Counted from the stretch's first letter, positions 32,665 to 42,515 are shown. The stretch is DNA of 64,000 nt from Rugamonas aquatica (GCF_009380215.1 NZ_WHUG01000008.1:62001-126000); one strand, 5' to 3'. Notes: generated from the letters alone by a model not told the origin. A program made the numbers and translations.

Positions 32665-35600
32665 ATGAATACCATGACCATCCCGGCGCCGTTCCTGGCC
32701 GACCCGCACTATGCGCTCGACGACAACCTGACCCGCGCCGAAGGCCGCGTCTTCCTGACCGGTACGCAGGCGCTGGTGCGCCTGCTGTGCATGCAGAAGA
32801 TTTGCGACGAAGCGCAACAGCTCAACACCGGCGGCTTTGTCAGCGGCTACCGCGGCTCGCCGCTGGGCGCCGTCGACCAGGAACTGTGGCGCGCCCAGGA
32901 GCTGCTGCAACGCCACCACGTCGAGTTCCTGCCGGCGATTAACGAAGAGCTGGGCGCGACCGCCGTGATGGGCTCGCAGCAGGTCGAGGCCGACCCCACG
33001 CGCAAGGTCGATGGCGTGTTCGCCATGTGGTATGGCAAAGGGCCGGGCGTGGACCGCGCCGGCGACGCGCTCAAGCACGGCCACGTGTACGGCTCGTCGC
33101 CGCATGGCGGCGTGCTGGTGATACTGGGCGACGACCATGGTTGCGTATCGTCGTCGATGCCGCACCAGAGCGAGCAGGCGCTGATCGCCTGGGGCATGCC
33201 GGTGATTAATCCGGCCAACATCCAGGAGTACCTGGAGTTCGGCCTGTACGGCTGGGCCATGTCGCGCTACTCCGGCGCGTGGAGCGGCTTCAAGGCCATC
33301 TCGGAAACCGTCGAGGGCGGCGCCGTGGTCGAGCTGCCGCCGCTGCCGCGTTACGTCGAGCCGACCGATTACGTGGCGCCGCCGGACGGCCTGCACAACC
33401 GCTGGCCCGATTTGCCCGGCCTGGCGCTGGAGGTGCGCGTGGCCGCCAAGCTGGAGGCGGTGCAAGCCTTCGCCCGCGCCAATTCGATCGACCGCATGGT
33501 GGTGCGGGCGCCGCAGGCCACCATCGGCATCATCAGCGCCGGCAAGGCCTACCTCGATCTGATCGAGGCGCTGGAGCGCATGGCGCTGCCGATTGAAAAA
33601 TTGGAGCAGTTGGGCGTGCGGCTGTACAAGCCGGGCCTGACCTATCCGCTGGAGCGCACCCGCCTGGCCGCATTCGCCGAAGGCCTGACGGAAATCCTGG
33701 TGGTGGAAGAGAAGGGCGCCGTCATCGAACAGCAGGTCAAGAACCTGTTCTACAATCTGCCGCAAGCGCAGCGCCCCATCGTCGTCGGCAAGCAAGACCG
33801 TGATGGCCATGCGCTGCTGTCGGCGCTGGGCGAGCTGCGGCCTTCGCGCATCGCGCCGGCGCTGGTGCGCTGGCTGGCGCCGGTGTTCCCGCAGCTGGAC
33901 CTGGCGCGCATGCTGCCCGACTTCTGCGCGGCCGAGCTGCTGTCCAACGGCGCGGACAGCGTCAAGCGCACGCCGTATTTCTGCTCCGGCTGTCCGCACA
34001 ACACATCGACCCGCGTGCCGGAAGGGAGCCGCGCGCTGGCCGGCATCGGCTGCCACTTCATGGCGACGTGGATGAAGCGCGACACCAACTACCTGGCGCA
34101 GATGGGCGGCGAGGGCATCAGCTGGGTGGGTTCGTCGCGCTTCGTCGGCGAGAAGCACGTGTTCCAGAACCTGGGCGACGGCACCTTCTACCATTCGGGA
34201 TCGCTGGCGATACGGCAGGCGATTGCGGCGCGCACCAACATCACCTACAAGATCCTCTACAACGACGCGGTGGCGATGACCGGCGGCCAGCCGGTGGACG
34301 GCAGCCTGTCGGTGCCGCAGATCGTGCAGCAGGTCTGCAGCGAGGGCGCGAAGAAGGTGGTGGTGGTGACGGACGCGCCGGAAAACTATCAGGGCGTGGC
34401 GCTGCCGGAAGGCGTGACGGTGCACCACCGCAGCGAGCTCGATGCGATGCAGCGCATGCTGCGCGAGATCGCCGGCGTGACGGTGCTGGTGTACGACCAG
34501 ACCTGCGCGGCCGAGAAGCGCCGCCGCCGCAAGAAGAACAAGCCGGACAAGGTGGTCTTCCCCGATCCCGCGCGGCGCATGGTGGTCAACCCGGCCGTGT
34601 GCGAAGGCTGCGGCGATTGCGGCGTGCAGTCGAACTGCCTGTCCATCCTGCCGCTGGAGACGGAACTGGGACGCAAGCGCCAGATCGAGCAATCGTCCTG
34701 CAACAAGGACTACTCCTGCGTTGAAGGCTTCTGCCCGAGCTTTGTCTCGGTGCTGGGCGGCTCGCTGCGCAAGCCTGCCAGCGTGCAGCTGTCGCTGGCG
34801 GACCTGGAACGGGCGCTGGCCGCCTATCCAACGCCGCCGCACCACGCGCTGGCCAAGCCGTTCGAGATTCTGGTGGCCGGCGTCGGCGGCACCGGCATCG
34901 TCACGGTCGGCGCGCTGATTACGATGGCGGCTCACCTGGAAGGCAAGGGCGCTTCGACGCTGGACTTCATGGGCTTTGCGCAGAAAGGCGGCGCGGTGCT
35001 GTCGCATGTGCGGGTGGCGTCGTCGCCGTCGCGCCTGAACCAGGTGCGCATCGATCTGCGCCAGGCCGACGCGGTGTTCGCCTGCGACCTGGTGGTGGCG
35101 GCCATGCCGGATAGCCTGTCCGTCATGCGCCAAGGTCACACCAAGGTCGTGGCCAATGAACGCGAGATCCCGACCGCCGAATTCACCCGCGAACGCGACG
35201 CCTCGATCAACAAGGCCGGCCTGCTGGAGAAGCTGTCCGCCTCCGCCGGCGCGGCCAATGTGCTGCAGCTCGACGCGCAGGAAACCGCAGCGCGCTTCCT
35301 CGGCGATCCTATCGGCGGCAACATCCTGCTGATGGGCTACGCGTGGCAACTGGGCCTGGTGCCGGTGGGGCTGGAGGCGCTGATGCGGGCGATAGAGCTG
35401 AACGCCGTCGCCGTCGACATGAACAAGCGCGCCTTCATGCTGGGCCGCCTGGCCGCTGCGGACAGCTCGGCGCTGAACCGCCTGGCGCAACCGGCGCAGC
35501 AGGTGATCCAGTTCGCCGCGCCGAAATCGCTGGACGAGATGGTGGCCTTCCGCGTCGACTGGCTCACCGGCTACCAGAACGCCGCCTACGCGCGCCAGTA

Positions 35601-36195
35601 CGCCGACGCGGTGGCCGCCGTCGAACAACGCGAGCTGGCGCTGGATGGCAGCGGCTCGCGCCGGCAGCTCAGCAAGGCGGTGGCGCGCAATCTGTTCAAG
35701 GTCATGGCCTACAAGGACGAGTACGAGGTGGCCCGCCTGCATGCCGATCCTGCCTTCCGCGCGCAGATCGCCGCGCAGTTCGACGGCGACTACAAGCTGG
35801 CCTTCCATATGGCGCCGCCGCTGCTGGCGCGCCGCAAGCCCGGCTCCGATGTGCCGGCCAAGATGACCTTCGGCGCCTGGATGATGCCGGCCTTCGGCGC
35901 GCTGGCTCGCTTCAAGGGCTTACGCGGCACGGCGTTCGATGTCTTCGGCTACACGCAGGAGCGCAAGCGCGAGCGCGCGCTGCGCGACCGCTACCTGGCC
36001 TTTGCCCGCGAAGTGGCGGCCGGCGCGTGGGCGGACAACAAGGAAGTGGCATTGAAACTGGCGCAGTTGCCGGACCAGGTACGCGGCTACGGCCACGTGA
36101 AGCTGGCGGCGCTGGACAAGGCGGATGCGGAATGGGCCGCGCTGACAGCCCGCCACCGCGCCGCGCCGGTGGTGGAGCTGAAGCGCCAGGCCTGA
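32665..36195 (+). CDS. Single-chain indolepyruvate ferredoxin oxidoreductase
   Basis: The 1176-residue protein fuses the alpha and beta functions: an N-terminal pyrimidine-binding part (NTGGFVSGYRGSPLGAVDQE), a TPP-binding region around GIGCHFMATWMKR and YNDAVAMTGGQPVDGS, a Cys cluster VCEGCGDCGVQSNC for an iron-sulfur centre, and a C-terminal gamma-type domain (VAGVGGTGIVTVGALI). It oxidatively decarboxylates arylpyruvates (or branched 2-oxoacids) to acyl-CoA with ferredoxin-type electron transfer, in aromatic amino-acid breakdown. ATG 32665 is preferred; a longer open frame upstream crosses the regulator gene. Its TGA abuts the TGA of the convergent TorT-like gene. Confidence 0.92.
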   Translation: MNTMTIPAPFLADPHYALDDNLTRAEGRVFLTGTQALVRLLCMQKICDEAQQLNTGGFVSGYRGSPLGAVDQELWRAQELLQRHHVEFLPAINEELGATAVMGSQQVEADPTRKVDGVFAMWYGKGPGVDRAGDALKHGHVYGSSPHGGVLVILGDDHGCVSSSMPHQSEQALIAWGMPVINPANIQEYLEFGLYGWAMSRYSGAWSGFKAISETVEGGAVVELPPLPRYVEPTDYVAPPDGLHNRWPDLPGLALEVRVAAKLEAVQAFARANSIDRMVVRAPQATIGIISAGKAYLDLIEALERMALPIEKLEQLGVRLYKPGLTYPLERTRLAAFAEGLTEILVVEEKGAVIEQQVKNLFYNLPQAQRPIVVGKQDRDGHALLSALGELRPSRIAPALVRWLAPVFPQLDLARMLPDFCAAELLSNGADSVKRTPYFCSGCPHNTSTRVPEGSRALAGIGCHFMATWMKRDTNYLAQMGGEGISWVGSSRFVGEKHVFQNLGDGTFYHSGSLAIRQAIAARTNITYKILYNDAVAMTGGQPVDGSLSVPQIVQQVCSEGAKKVVVVTDAPENYQGVALPEGVTVHHRSELDAMQRMLREIAGVTVLVYDQTCAAEKRRRRKKNKPDKVVFPDPARRMVVNPAVCEGCGDCGVQSNCLSILPLETELGRKRQIEQSSCNKDYSCVEGFCPSFVSVLGGSLRKPASVQLSLADLERALAAYPTPPHHALAKPFEILVAGVGGTGIVTVGALITMAAHLEGKGASTLDFMGFAQKGGAVLSHVRVASSPSRLNQVRIDLRQADAVFACDLVVAAMPDSLSVMRQGHTKVVANEREIPTAEFTRERDASINKAGLLEKLSASAGAANVLQLDAQETAARFLGDPIGGNILLMGYAWQLGLVPVGLEALMRAIELNAVAVDMNKRAFMLGRLAAADSSALNRLAQPAQQVIQFAAPKSLDEMVAFRVDWLTGYQNAAYARQYADAVAAVEQRELALDGSGSRRQLSKAVARNLFKVMAYKDEYEVARLHADPAFRAQIAAQFDGDYKLAFHMAPPLLARRKPGSDVPAKMTFGAWMMPAFGALARFKGLRGTAFDVFGYTQERKRERALRDRYLAFAREVAAGAWADNKEVALKLAQLPDQVRGYGHVKLAALDKADAEWAALTARHRAAPVVELKRQA

Positions 36196-37356
36196 TCAGT
36201 TCTTGGCCGGGTCGTAGGACAGCACGACTTTGTAGCCTTCCGGCGCGATCGAAGTGTCGAAGGGGTAGGTGGCAAAGTTCTGCTGGTCGACCAGTCCCAG
36301 TTTGATCAGGATGGTGTGCGGCAGCTCCTTGCCGCGCCCTTCGAGCAGATTGACGGCGGCGTTGATCGCCACCCGCGCCTGGCTCACGCCCTTGGTGTCG
36401 GCGGCGGCGTAGATGTCGCCGCTGTGTATCATGTGGGCGATCTCGCCGGTCAGGTCGTAGGCGACCACGCGCAGCTTGCCGTTCAGGCGCGCGTCCTTCA
36501 CCGGCTGTACCGCCGCCGGCGCGCAGCCGGTGCAGCCGATCAGGTAATCGAGCTTGGCGCCGTGCTTGGCCAGCATCTGCGTGGCCAGCTGCGTCTGCAC
36601 CTTGCGGTCGCTGTCGCCGTAGCGGATATCGATGATGTTCACCGCGATCTGCGCTTCTTGCGCGGCGATGCGCGTGCCATCCACTTCACCCTTGACCCAT
36701 CCCGCGCCCATGGGGCCGGGCAGCAGCGCGATGTTGATCGACTTCAGGCCGCGCTGCTGGGCGTCGCGCACCGCCCAGCGGGTCGCTTCCATGCCCATGC
36801 TGCGCAGCGAGGTCGTCACCTTGATCGCCAGGTCGTCGCTGCGGCTGTCGTTGGCCAGTTCGAACACCGGTATGCCGGCGGCGCGCGCCTTGGCGATGGA
36901 GGCGTTATTGGCCGTCATGCCGATCGGCGAGATGACGATGGCGTCGTATTTGGCGGCGATGGCGGCGTCCATCTGGCGCAGCTGGCCTTTCAGGTCGTCG
37001 TAACCGGTGGCCGGCAGGATGTCGACGGCCACGCCCAGCCGGCGTGCTTCGCTGATGACGCCATAGCTGCAGCCGGCCCAGTACGGGTCTTTCAAATGGG
37101 GGAAGAGGAAGGCGATGCGCCAGTGCTTGCCGGCCTTGGCGGCCATCGGATAGGTGCCCGGCACCACACGGCCGCTGGCCAGCGCGTCGTCGGCCGAGCC
37201 CTTCGCTTGCAGCGGACGGAAAATCGAGTCCACCGGCACCGGCGCGAACTTGACCGTGGGCGCGAGCGCGGGCGCGGGCGGCACGGCCAGCGCCGGCCAG
37301 GCGCACAGGCCGAGCGCGCCGATGCAGGCGAAGTTTCGTAAACGGCGGGTGAGCAT
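36196..37356 (-). CDS. TorT-like periplasmic binding protein
   Basis: The 386-residue product has a signal peptide (MLTRRLRNFACIGALGLCAWPALA) and a type-I periplasmic binding fold (HWRIAFLFPHLKDPYWAGCS, VAVDILPATGYDDLKGQ, VISPIGM, FELANDS). The first block is characteristic of TorT, the partner of the TMAO sensor kinase TorS. No torS, torR or torCAD gene is in the window. ATG 37356 is chosen because GGAAG precedes it; an ATG six codons earlier is possible. It is an orphan sensor or ligand-binding protein; ligand unknown. Confidence 0.75.
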   Translation of the reverse strand: MLTRRLRNFACIGALGLCAWPALAVPPAPALAPTVKFAPVPVDSIFRPLQAKGSADDALASGRVVPGTYPMAAKAGKHWRIAFLFPHLKDPYWAGCSYGVISEARRLGVAVDILPATGYDDLKGQLRQMDAAIAAKYDAIVISPIGMTANNASIAKARAAGIPVFELANDSRSDDLAIKVTTSLRSMGMEATRWAVRDAQQRGLKSINIALLPGPMGAGWVKGEVDGTRIAAQEAQIAVNIIDIRYGDSDRKVQTQLATQMLAKHGAKLDYLIGCTGCAPAAVQPVKDARLNGKLRVVAYDLTGEIAHMIHSGDIYAAADTKGVSQARVAINAAVNLLEGRGKELPHTILIKLGLVDQQNFATYPFDTSIAPEGYKVVLSYDPAKN

Positions 37357-37526
37357 GCGGTGTTTTTCTTCCATATCGGCGGACAGGACTTGTTTAGTAC
37401 AATTCTAACCGCATCGGCAGGCCGCCGGGCAAGCTGACAATTGTCATGTCAAAGTTGTGGCATTTGCTTCTGGCCGCATCGTCCTCATGGCGGCACACTG
37501 ACACCATACCAACCTTGGAGAGTTCC

Positions 37527-39338
37527 ATGAAACCTGTATTGTCGAAAGTGTTGTTTGTTTGTGGCCTGGGCCTGACCATTCCGGCGCTGGCCGATACCTG
37601 GCTGATACGCGATGCCCGCGTGTTCGACGGTGAACAGATGCACGCCAAGCGCTCGGTGCTGGTCAAGGGCGACAAGATCGTCGATGCAGATTTCCGTGGC
37701 CGCGCGCCGGCCGGTGCGCGCATCGTCGAAGGCGCCGGCCGCACGCTGATGCCAGGCCTGATCGACGCCCACGTCCACGCCTACCGCTTCCTCGACCTGC
37801 CGCTGATGTTCGGCGTGACCACGCAGATCGACATGTTCACCGCCGTCGCCACCATGCAGCAGATGAACCAGAAGATGCGCAGCAACGACAACCGCGGCGA
37901 GGCCGACGTCTACTCGTCCGGCACCCTGATCACGGCGCCGGGCGGCCACGGCACCGAATACGGCATGGCGATTCCGACGCTGACCCGCCCCGAGGATGCC
38001 CAGGCCTTCGTCGACGCCCGCATCGCCGAGGGTTCCAACTTCATCAAGATCGTGATGGAAGAGGGCTCGCCCGCCCACCCGATGAAAACGCTGGACCTGC
38101 CGACGGTGAAGGCGGTGATCACCGCCGCCCATGCGCGCGGCAAGCTGGCGGTGGTCCACATCAGCAGCCTGGCCAGCGCCAGCGCCGCGCTGGAGGCCGG
38201 CGCGGACGGACTGGCCCACCTGTTCGAACGCGGCCGTCTGAGCGATCAGGAACTGGCCGCCTTCGTCAAACTGGCGCGGCAGAAGCACGCCTTCATCGTG
38301 CCGACCATGAGCGTGTTGGAGAGTGTCGCCGGCCTGCGCGAGGAGGATGTGCTGGGCGACGCCGGCCTGACCGGTTTGCTGAACAAGGAGCAGACGGCGC
38401 CGCTCAAAGTCACCTATGGCAAGCAGGCCAATCCGGTGCTGATGGAGGCGCCGCGACAGGTGGTGGCCGCGCTTAACAAGGCGCGCGTACCGCTGCTGGC
38501 CGGCACCGACGCCGGCAACTCCGGCACCCAGTACGGCGTGAGCCTGCTGCACGAACTGAGCTCGCTGGTGCAGGCAGGCCTGACGCCGCCGCAGGCGCTG
38601 GCCTCCGCCACGTCGGCGCCGGCGCGCGCCTTCAAGCTGGCCGACCGTGGCCGCATCGCCAAAGGCTACAAGGCCAATCTGCTGCTGGTGCAGGGCGACG
38701 CCGGCAGCGATATCGGCGCGCTGCACAACATCGTCGAAGTGTGGAAGGACGGCGACGCCGTCAGCCCGCTGCGCAAGGCGCAGCAGGAGAAGGTCGCGGC
38801 CGAACTGGCGCCGCGCACGCAGCAGCCCTTGGCGCTGCCGGCCGATGGCCGCATCAGCCAATTCACGGCCGACAAGCTGGCCAGCCCGTTCGGCCTGGGC
38901 TGGGGACCGTCGGTCGACAAGTTCATGGGCGGCCAGTCCAGCGTCGAGTTGAAGGTGCAGGACGCCGGTGCGGACGGCCAGCGTCCGCTGGCGGTGAATG
39001 CGAAAGTGGCGCAGGGCTTTGCCTATCCATGGGCGGGCCTGGCCTTCATGCCGGGCGCGCAGCCCATGCAGCCGGCCGACCTGCGCGGCGCCAAGGTGCT
39101 GCGCTTCCGCGTCAAGGGCGATGGCCGCCGTTACAACGTCGCCGTGATGTCGACCGGCGTGTCGATCCCGGTCAACCAGTCGTTCCAGGCGTCGGAGCAG
39201 TGGCAGGAAGTGGTGCTGCCGTTCGACGGCTTCAAGGGCATCGACTTCGGCGCCGTCACCATGATCGCCTTTAACGCCGGGCCTGAACTGGGCGAGTACA
39301 GCTTCCAGATCGCCGACGTGCGTCTGCTGAACGAGTAA
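37527..39338 (+). CDS. Exported amidohydrolase fused to a CIA30/CBM11-like domain
   Basis: The 603-residue product has a signal peptide (MKPVLSKVLFVCGLGLTIPALA). An amidohydrolase-superfamily domain follows (LMPGLIDAHVHAYRF metal-binding HxH, AVVHISS, LLAGTDAGNSG Asp, GYKANLLLV). The C-terminal 160 residues are beta-rich and resemble CIA30/CBM11 modules (GLAFMPGAQPMQPADLRGA, LRFRVKGDGRRYNV, WQEVVLPFDGFKGIDF). Exported imidazolonepropionase-like hydrolases often carry this extra domain. GGAGAGTTCC precedes ATG 37527. It is followed after 9 bp by the sensor kinase, so probably cotranscribed. The substrate is unknown. Confidence 0.82.
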   Translation: MKPVLSKVLFVCGLGLTIPALADTWLIRDARVFDGEQMHAKRSVLVKGDKIVDADFRGRAPAGARIVEGAGRTLMPGLIDAHVHAYRFLDLPLMFGVTTQIDMFTAVATMQQMNQKMRSNDNRGEADVYSSGTLITAPGGHGTEYGMAIPTLTRPEDAQAFVDARIAEGSNFIKIVMEEGSPAHPMKTLDLPTVKAVITAAHARGKLAVVHISSLASASAALEAGADGLAHLFERGRLSDQELAAFVKLARQKHAFIVPTMSVLESVAGLREEDVLGDAGLTGLLNKEQTAPLKVTYGKQANPVLMEAPRQVVAALNKARVPLLAGTDAGNSGTQYGVSLLHELSSLVQAGLTPPQALASATSAPARAFKLADRGRIAKGYKANLLLVQGDAGSDIGALHNIVEVWKDGDAVSPLRKAQQEKVAAELAPRTQQPLALPADGRISQFTADKLASPFGLGWGPSVDKFMGGQSSVELKVQDAGADGQRPLAVNAKVAQGFAYPWAGLAFMPGAQPMQPADLRGAKVLRFRVKGDGRRYNVAVMSTGVSIPVNQSFQASEQWQEVVLPFDGFKGIDFGAVTMIAFNAGPELGEYSFQIADVRLLNE

Positions 39339-39347
39339 AGGGAGCGG

Positions 39348-40469
39348 ATGAACGTGGGAATACAACACAGCCTGGCGGCCACGCTGCGCGGCCCGTGGGT
39401 GCCGCCGGCGTTGGGCAAGGCACCGTATATGTGGACGCTGTCGCTGATGTTCATGCTGTGGAAGTATGCCTACGTTCGTCCCGGCGCATTGGAGCTGGCC
39501 TTGCTGGCGTTGACGTTGCTGGTGTTCTTCCCGGTGTACTTCAACAGCTTCTGGCACAGCAACCTGAAGGCGATGCCGCAGCTGCTGGTGGTGCTGATGC
39601 TGGGCGTGCTGTGGGCACCCTACAATCCGGGCGCCAGCAACTTCTTCATCTTTGCCGCGGCCATGTGCGCGCGCATCGAGCGCCGGCGCTACGCTTATCT
39701 GGGCATCGCGCTGGTCCTGCTGTGCGCCTGCCTGATTACGCCGTATGTGAGCCTGAAGATCAACTTCCTGGTGCCGGTGCTGATCGTCGGTGCGCCGGTC
39801 GGCGTGGCGGCGATCGTCGAAGAAAGCCTGCGGCGCTCGCGCTTGCAGCTAATGCACAAGCAGGAGGAAGTGGCCCACATCGCCCGCATCGCCGAGCGTG
39901 AACGCATCTCGCGCGACCTGCACGACCTGCTGGGCCATACGCTGTCGATGATTACGCTGAAAGCCGAACTGGCCGGCAAGCTGCTGGAACGCGACCCGCA
40001 AGCCTGCCGCAGCGAGATCCGCGATATCGAGCAGACCGCGCGCCAGGCGCTGAGCGAGGTGCGGTCGGCGGTGACGGGCATACGCCAGACCGGCTTCTCG
40101 CATGAACTGGCGACGGCGCGCGCCAGCCTGGCGGCGGCCAGCGTCGGCCTCACCGAGGACGTGGAGCCGTGCGCCTTGCCGGCCACGCTGGAGAGCGTGC
40201 TGTCGCTGGCGCTGCGCGAGGCGGTGACGAACATCCTGCGCCACGCAGGCGCCAGCCACTGCGAGGTGCGGATGTCGCTGGAGTCGGGTATGGTGGTGCT
40301 GCGGGTGCGCGACAATGGCCGCGCGCTGCCGGACGGCGGCGCCATCGAGCATGGCAACGGCTTGCGCGGCATGCGCGAGCGGGTGGCGGCGCTGGGCGGC
40401 CGGCTGGCTTTGCGGGTGGACCGCGGCGTGGCGCTGGAATTGAGTTTGCCCATGGGAGGGGTTGCATGA
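39348..40469 (+). CDS. Sensor histidine kinase, DesK/NarL-system type
   Basis: The 373-residue product has four to six membrane segments within residues 25-155. A HisKA_3 dimerisation helix follows with phosphoacceptor His in AERERISRDLHDLLGHTLS, then a HATPase domain (LREAVTNILRHAGASHCEV, NGLRGMRERVAALGG). The absence of a periplasmic sensor loop suggests it senses membrane state, as DesK does. Start ATG 39348 (GGAGCGG upstream). The stop overlaps the response-regulator start (ATGA). Confidence 0.92.
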   Translation: MNVGIQHSLAATLRGPWVPPALGKAPYMWTLSLMFMLWKYAYVRPGALELALLALTLLVFFPVYFNSFWHSNLKAMPQLLVVLMLGVLWAPYNPGASNFFIFAAAMCARIERRRYAYLGIALVLLCACLITPYVSLKINFLVPVLIVGAPVGVAAIVEESLRRSRLQLMHKQEEVAHIARIAERERISRDLHDLLGHTLSMITLKAELAGKLLERDPQACRSEIRDIEQTARQALSEVRSAVTGIRQTGFSHELATARASLAAASVGLTEDVEPCALPATLESVLSLALREAVTNILRHAGASHCEVRMSLESGMVVLRVRDNGRALPDGGAIEHGNGLRGMRERVAALGGRLALRVDRGVALELSLPMGGVA

Positions 40470-41077
40470 CGATGATTAGTGTGGTGATCGCGGAAGACCA
40501 GGCGCTGGTGCTGGGCGCGCTGGCGGCGTTGTTGAAACTGGAGGGCGATCTGGATGTGGTGGGGCGCGCCTCGAACGGCCAGGAGGCGCTGGCGCTGTGC
40601 CGCGCGCTGCGGCCGGACATCCTGCTGACCGATATCGAGATGCCGCTGATGACGGGCCTGGAACTGGCCGCCGCGCTGGCCGGCGAAAGCCTGCCGACGC
40701 GGGTGATGATCGTCACCACCTTCGCCCGCAGCGGCTATCTGCGGCGTGCGCTGGGCGCGGGCGTGCGCGGCTACCTGCTCAAGGATGCGCCGGCCGAGAC
40801 GCTGGCGGCGGCCATCCGCACCGTGCATGCGGGCGGCCGCGCCATCGCGCCGGAGCTGGCGCTGGAAAGCTGGAGCGGCCGGGAAGATCCGCTCAACGAA
40901 CGCGAGCGCCAGGTGCTGCGCCTGGCCGGGGAAGGCAGGAGCAGCGGCGAGATCGCCCGCCAGATCCACCTGTCCGAGGGCACGGTGCGCAACTATCTGT
41001 CGGAGGCGATCAGCAAGCTCGACGCCGGCAACCGGGTCGAAGCCTTCCGCCTCGCACGTGACGCGGGCTGGCTTTAA
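40466..41077 (+). CDS. NarL/FixJ-family response regulator
   Basis: The 203-residue product has a receiver domain with AEDQ acidic residues, phosphoacceptor Asp in LLTDIEMPLMTG, Thr in IVTTFARSGYL and the conserved Lys in YLLKDAPAE. The C-terminal LuxR-type HTH is LNERERQVLRLAGEGRSS followed by LSEGTVRNYLSEAISKL. ATG 40466 follows GGGAGGGGTTGC and overlaps the kinase stop by 4 bp. It forms a two-component system with the preceding kinase; the target genes are not evident. Confidence 0.94.
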   Translation: MTMISVVIAEDQALVLGALAALLKLEGDLDVVGRASNGQEALALCRALRPDILLTDIEMPLMTGLELAAALAGESLPTRVMIVTTFARSGYLRRALGAGVRGYLLKDAPAETLAAAIRTVHAGGRAIAPELALESWSGREDPLNERERQVLRLAGEGRSSGEIARQIHLSEGTVRNYLSEAISKLDAGNRVEAFRLARDAGWL

Positions 41078-41124
41078 GCGCCTCCGGTAAAATGAGCGCC
41101 TTTCCGTCCAATACTGGAGTCGCC

Positions 41125-42099
41125 ATGTCCCGCCAACTCTCCGCCGCCTTATTCCTCACGCTGTTTGTCGTTGCCGCCCACGCCAGCGAATCGGCCAGCG
41201 GCAAGTTCACCGCCAACGCCAGTTGCGAGGCTTACTCGTCCTTCGCCAAGCGCAGCAATCCGGGCGACGCGCATGTGGTCGCCGGCACCGCCTACACGGT
41301 GCGCGAAATTAACAAGGTCGATTACGACTGGCTGCGGGTGGAGGTGCCTGGCGCCGAGCCGCAACTGCGTTGGGTGCAGCGCAGCTGCGGCACGCCTGCG
41401 CTGGCCGAGCACCCGGCCAAGGCGCCGTCGGGCGGCGGCGACAGCTGCAGCATCCCCAACCAGCAGGACAGCTACGTGCTGGCCATCACCTGGCAGCCGG
41501 GCTTCTGCGAGCATGTGCAGTACAAGGGCAAGAAGCCGGAATGCGACGCCATGAACAGCGGCGCGCTGGCGGCGAAGACGCTCAGCCTGCACGGCCTGTG
41601 GCCGAACAAGAAGGAATGCGGCACGCACTACGGCAGCTGCGACGGCCCGCAGTTCGCGCTGACCAAGGAAACCATCGATCAGATCTCGCCGTGGATGCCC
41701 AACTTCTATTTCGAGCGCACCTTCGGCGCCTATGAGTGGAACAAGCACGGCAAGTGCCAGGCGCTGCCGCCGGACGCGTACTTCATCAGGGCTGTGTCGG
41801 CGGTGCGGGTGGTGAATGATTCGGAAGTGGGCAAGATCGTGCTGGGCAGCGCGGGCAAGAGCTTCCGCGTCGGCGACTTCTTCGACCGCCTCAAGGCGCG
41901 CTACGGCGAGCAGGTGGCGGCGCGCGTCACGCTGGTGTGCACCGACCGTAAGTACCTGCAAGAGATCAGGGTAGCGCTGCCGCTGGACTTCAGCACCGAG
42001 CGCGAGCTGCCGCAACTGGTGGGCAGCGGCGGACAGGCGGCGCCGCGCGAGATCGGCTGCGACGACGAAGTCTACGTCGAGGCAGCCGGCAAGCACTAG
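41125..42099 (+). CDS. Ribonuclease T2-family protein, exported
   Basis: The 324-residue product has a signal peptide (MSRQLSAALFLTLFVVAAHA) and an SH3-like N-terminal part (residues 25-95). The T2 domain has both active-site motifs: LSLHGLWPN (His156) and YEWNKHGKC (Glu204, Lys207, His208). Eight or more Cys fit disulfides. It should cut RNA without base specificity in the periplasm or outside. GGAGTCGCC precedes ATG 41125. Confidence 0.92.
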   Translation: MSRQLSAALFLTLFVVAAHASESASGKFTANASCEAYSSFAKRSNPGDAHVVAGTAYTVREINKVDYDWLRVEVPGAEPQLRWVQRSCGTPALAEHPAKAPSGGGDSCSIPNQQDSYVLAITWQPGFCEHVQYKGKKPECDAMNSGALAAKTLSLHGLWPNKKECGTHYGSCDGPQFALTKETIDQISPWMPNFYFERTFGAYEWNKHGKCQALPPDAYFIRAVSAVRVVNDSEVGKIVLGSAGKSFRVGDFFDRLKARYGEQVAARVTLVCTDRKYLQEIRVALPLDFSTERELPQLVGSGGQAAPREIGCDDEVYVEAAGKH

Positions 42100-42101
42100 A
42101 A

Positions 42102-42395
42102 CTAGGCGGGGTTCGGCACTTCCTTCAAGCCAGTCCAGGAGATCGTCGTCGTTTCGGTCGCCACGACCGAAGCGCCGGGCTGGATGGTTTCGGCGAGGCG
42201 GTGGATGGCGTCGCGCACTTCGTTGATGGTTTCCTTGCCGTGGTAGATGAAGGTGCCCGGCGGCAGGAAGTAGCCGCGGCCGTCGTCGGCCTTGATGCCG
42301 CCGGCGATGTTGTATTTCGCCAGTTCGGTGCTGAGCCGCGTGATCGAGTCTGGCGCAGCATCGGTAAAGGACACATAGATTATGTAGTTGATCAT
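42102..42395 (-). CDS. Small soluble protein of unknown function
   Basis: The 97-residue product MINYIIYVSFTDAAPDS... has an alternating beta/alpha pattern (IIYVSFT, TFIYHGKETINEVRDAI, SVVATETTTISW) suggesting a ferredoxin-like fold. AAGGGCGTGACC precedes ATG 42395; an upstream ATG at 42434 lacks a ribosome site. It is separated from the biosynthetic operon above it by 120 bp, so it may or may not belong to it. Confidence 0.65.
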   Translation of the reverse strand: MINYIIYVSFTDAAPDSITRLSTELAKYNIAGGIKADDGRGYFLPPGTFIYHGKETINEVRDAIHRLAETIQPGASVVATETTTISWTGLKEVPNPA

Positions 42396-42515
42396 GGTCA
42401 CGCCCTTATTGAGGAAGCATGAATCATGCGCCAAGCTTTCTGCAAATGCAACCCTCCATTGGACGATGGAAAACGCGCCGCCCGCGGCGGCATGCCAAAT
42501 GGGATCAATGCCTGT

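Noticed and set aside
32581..35808. A 1075-codon open frame on the minus strand opposite the indolepyruvate oxidoreductase
   Set aside because: High GC3 in the plus-strand gene keeps the opposite frame open; the translation is Arg/His/Gln-rich without motifs, and the plus-strand product is clearly real.
37485..39557. A 690-codon minus-strand open frame opposite the amidohydrolase
   Set aside because: Same GC3 shadow effect; composition is dominated by Arg, Gln, His and Ala and no domain is visible.
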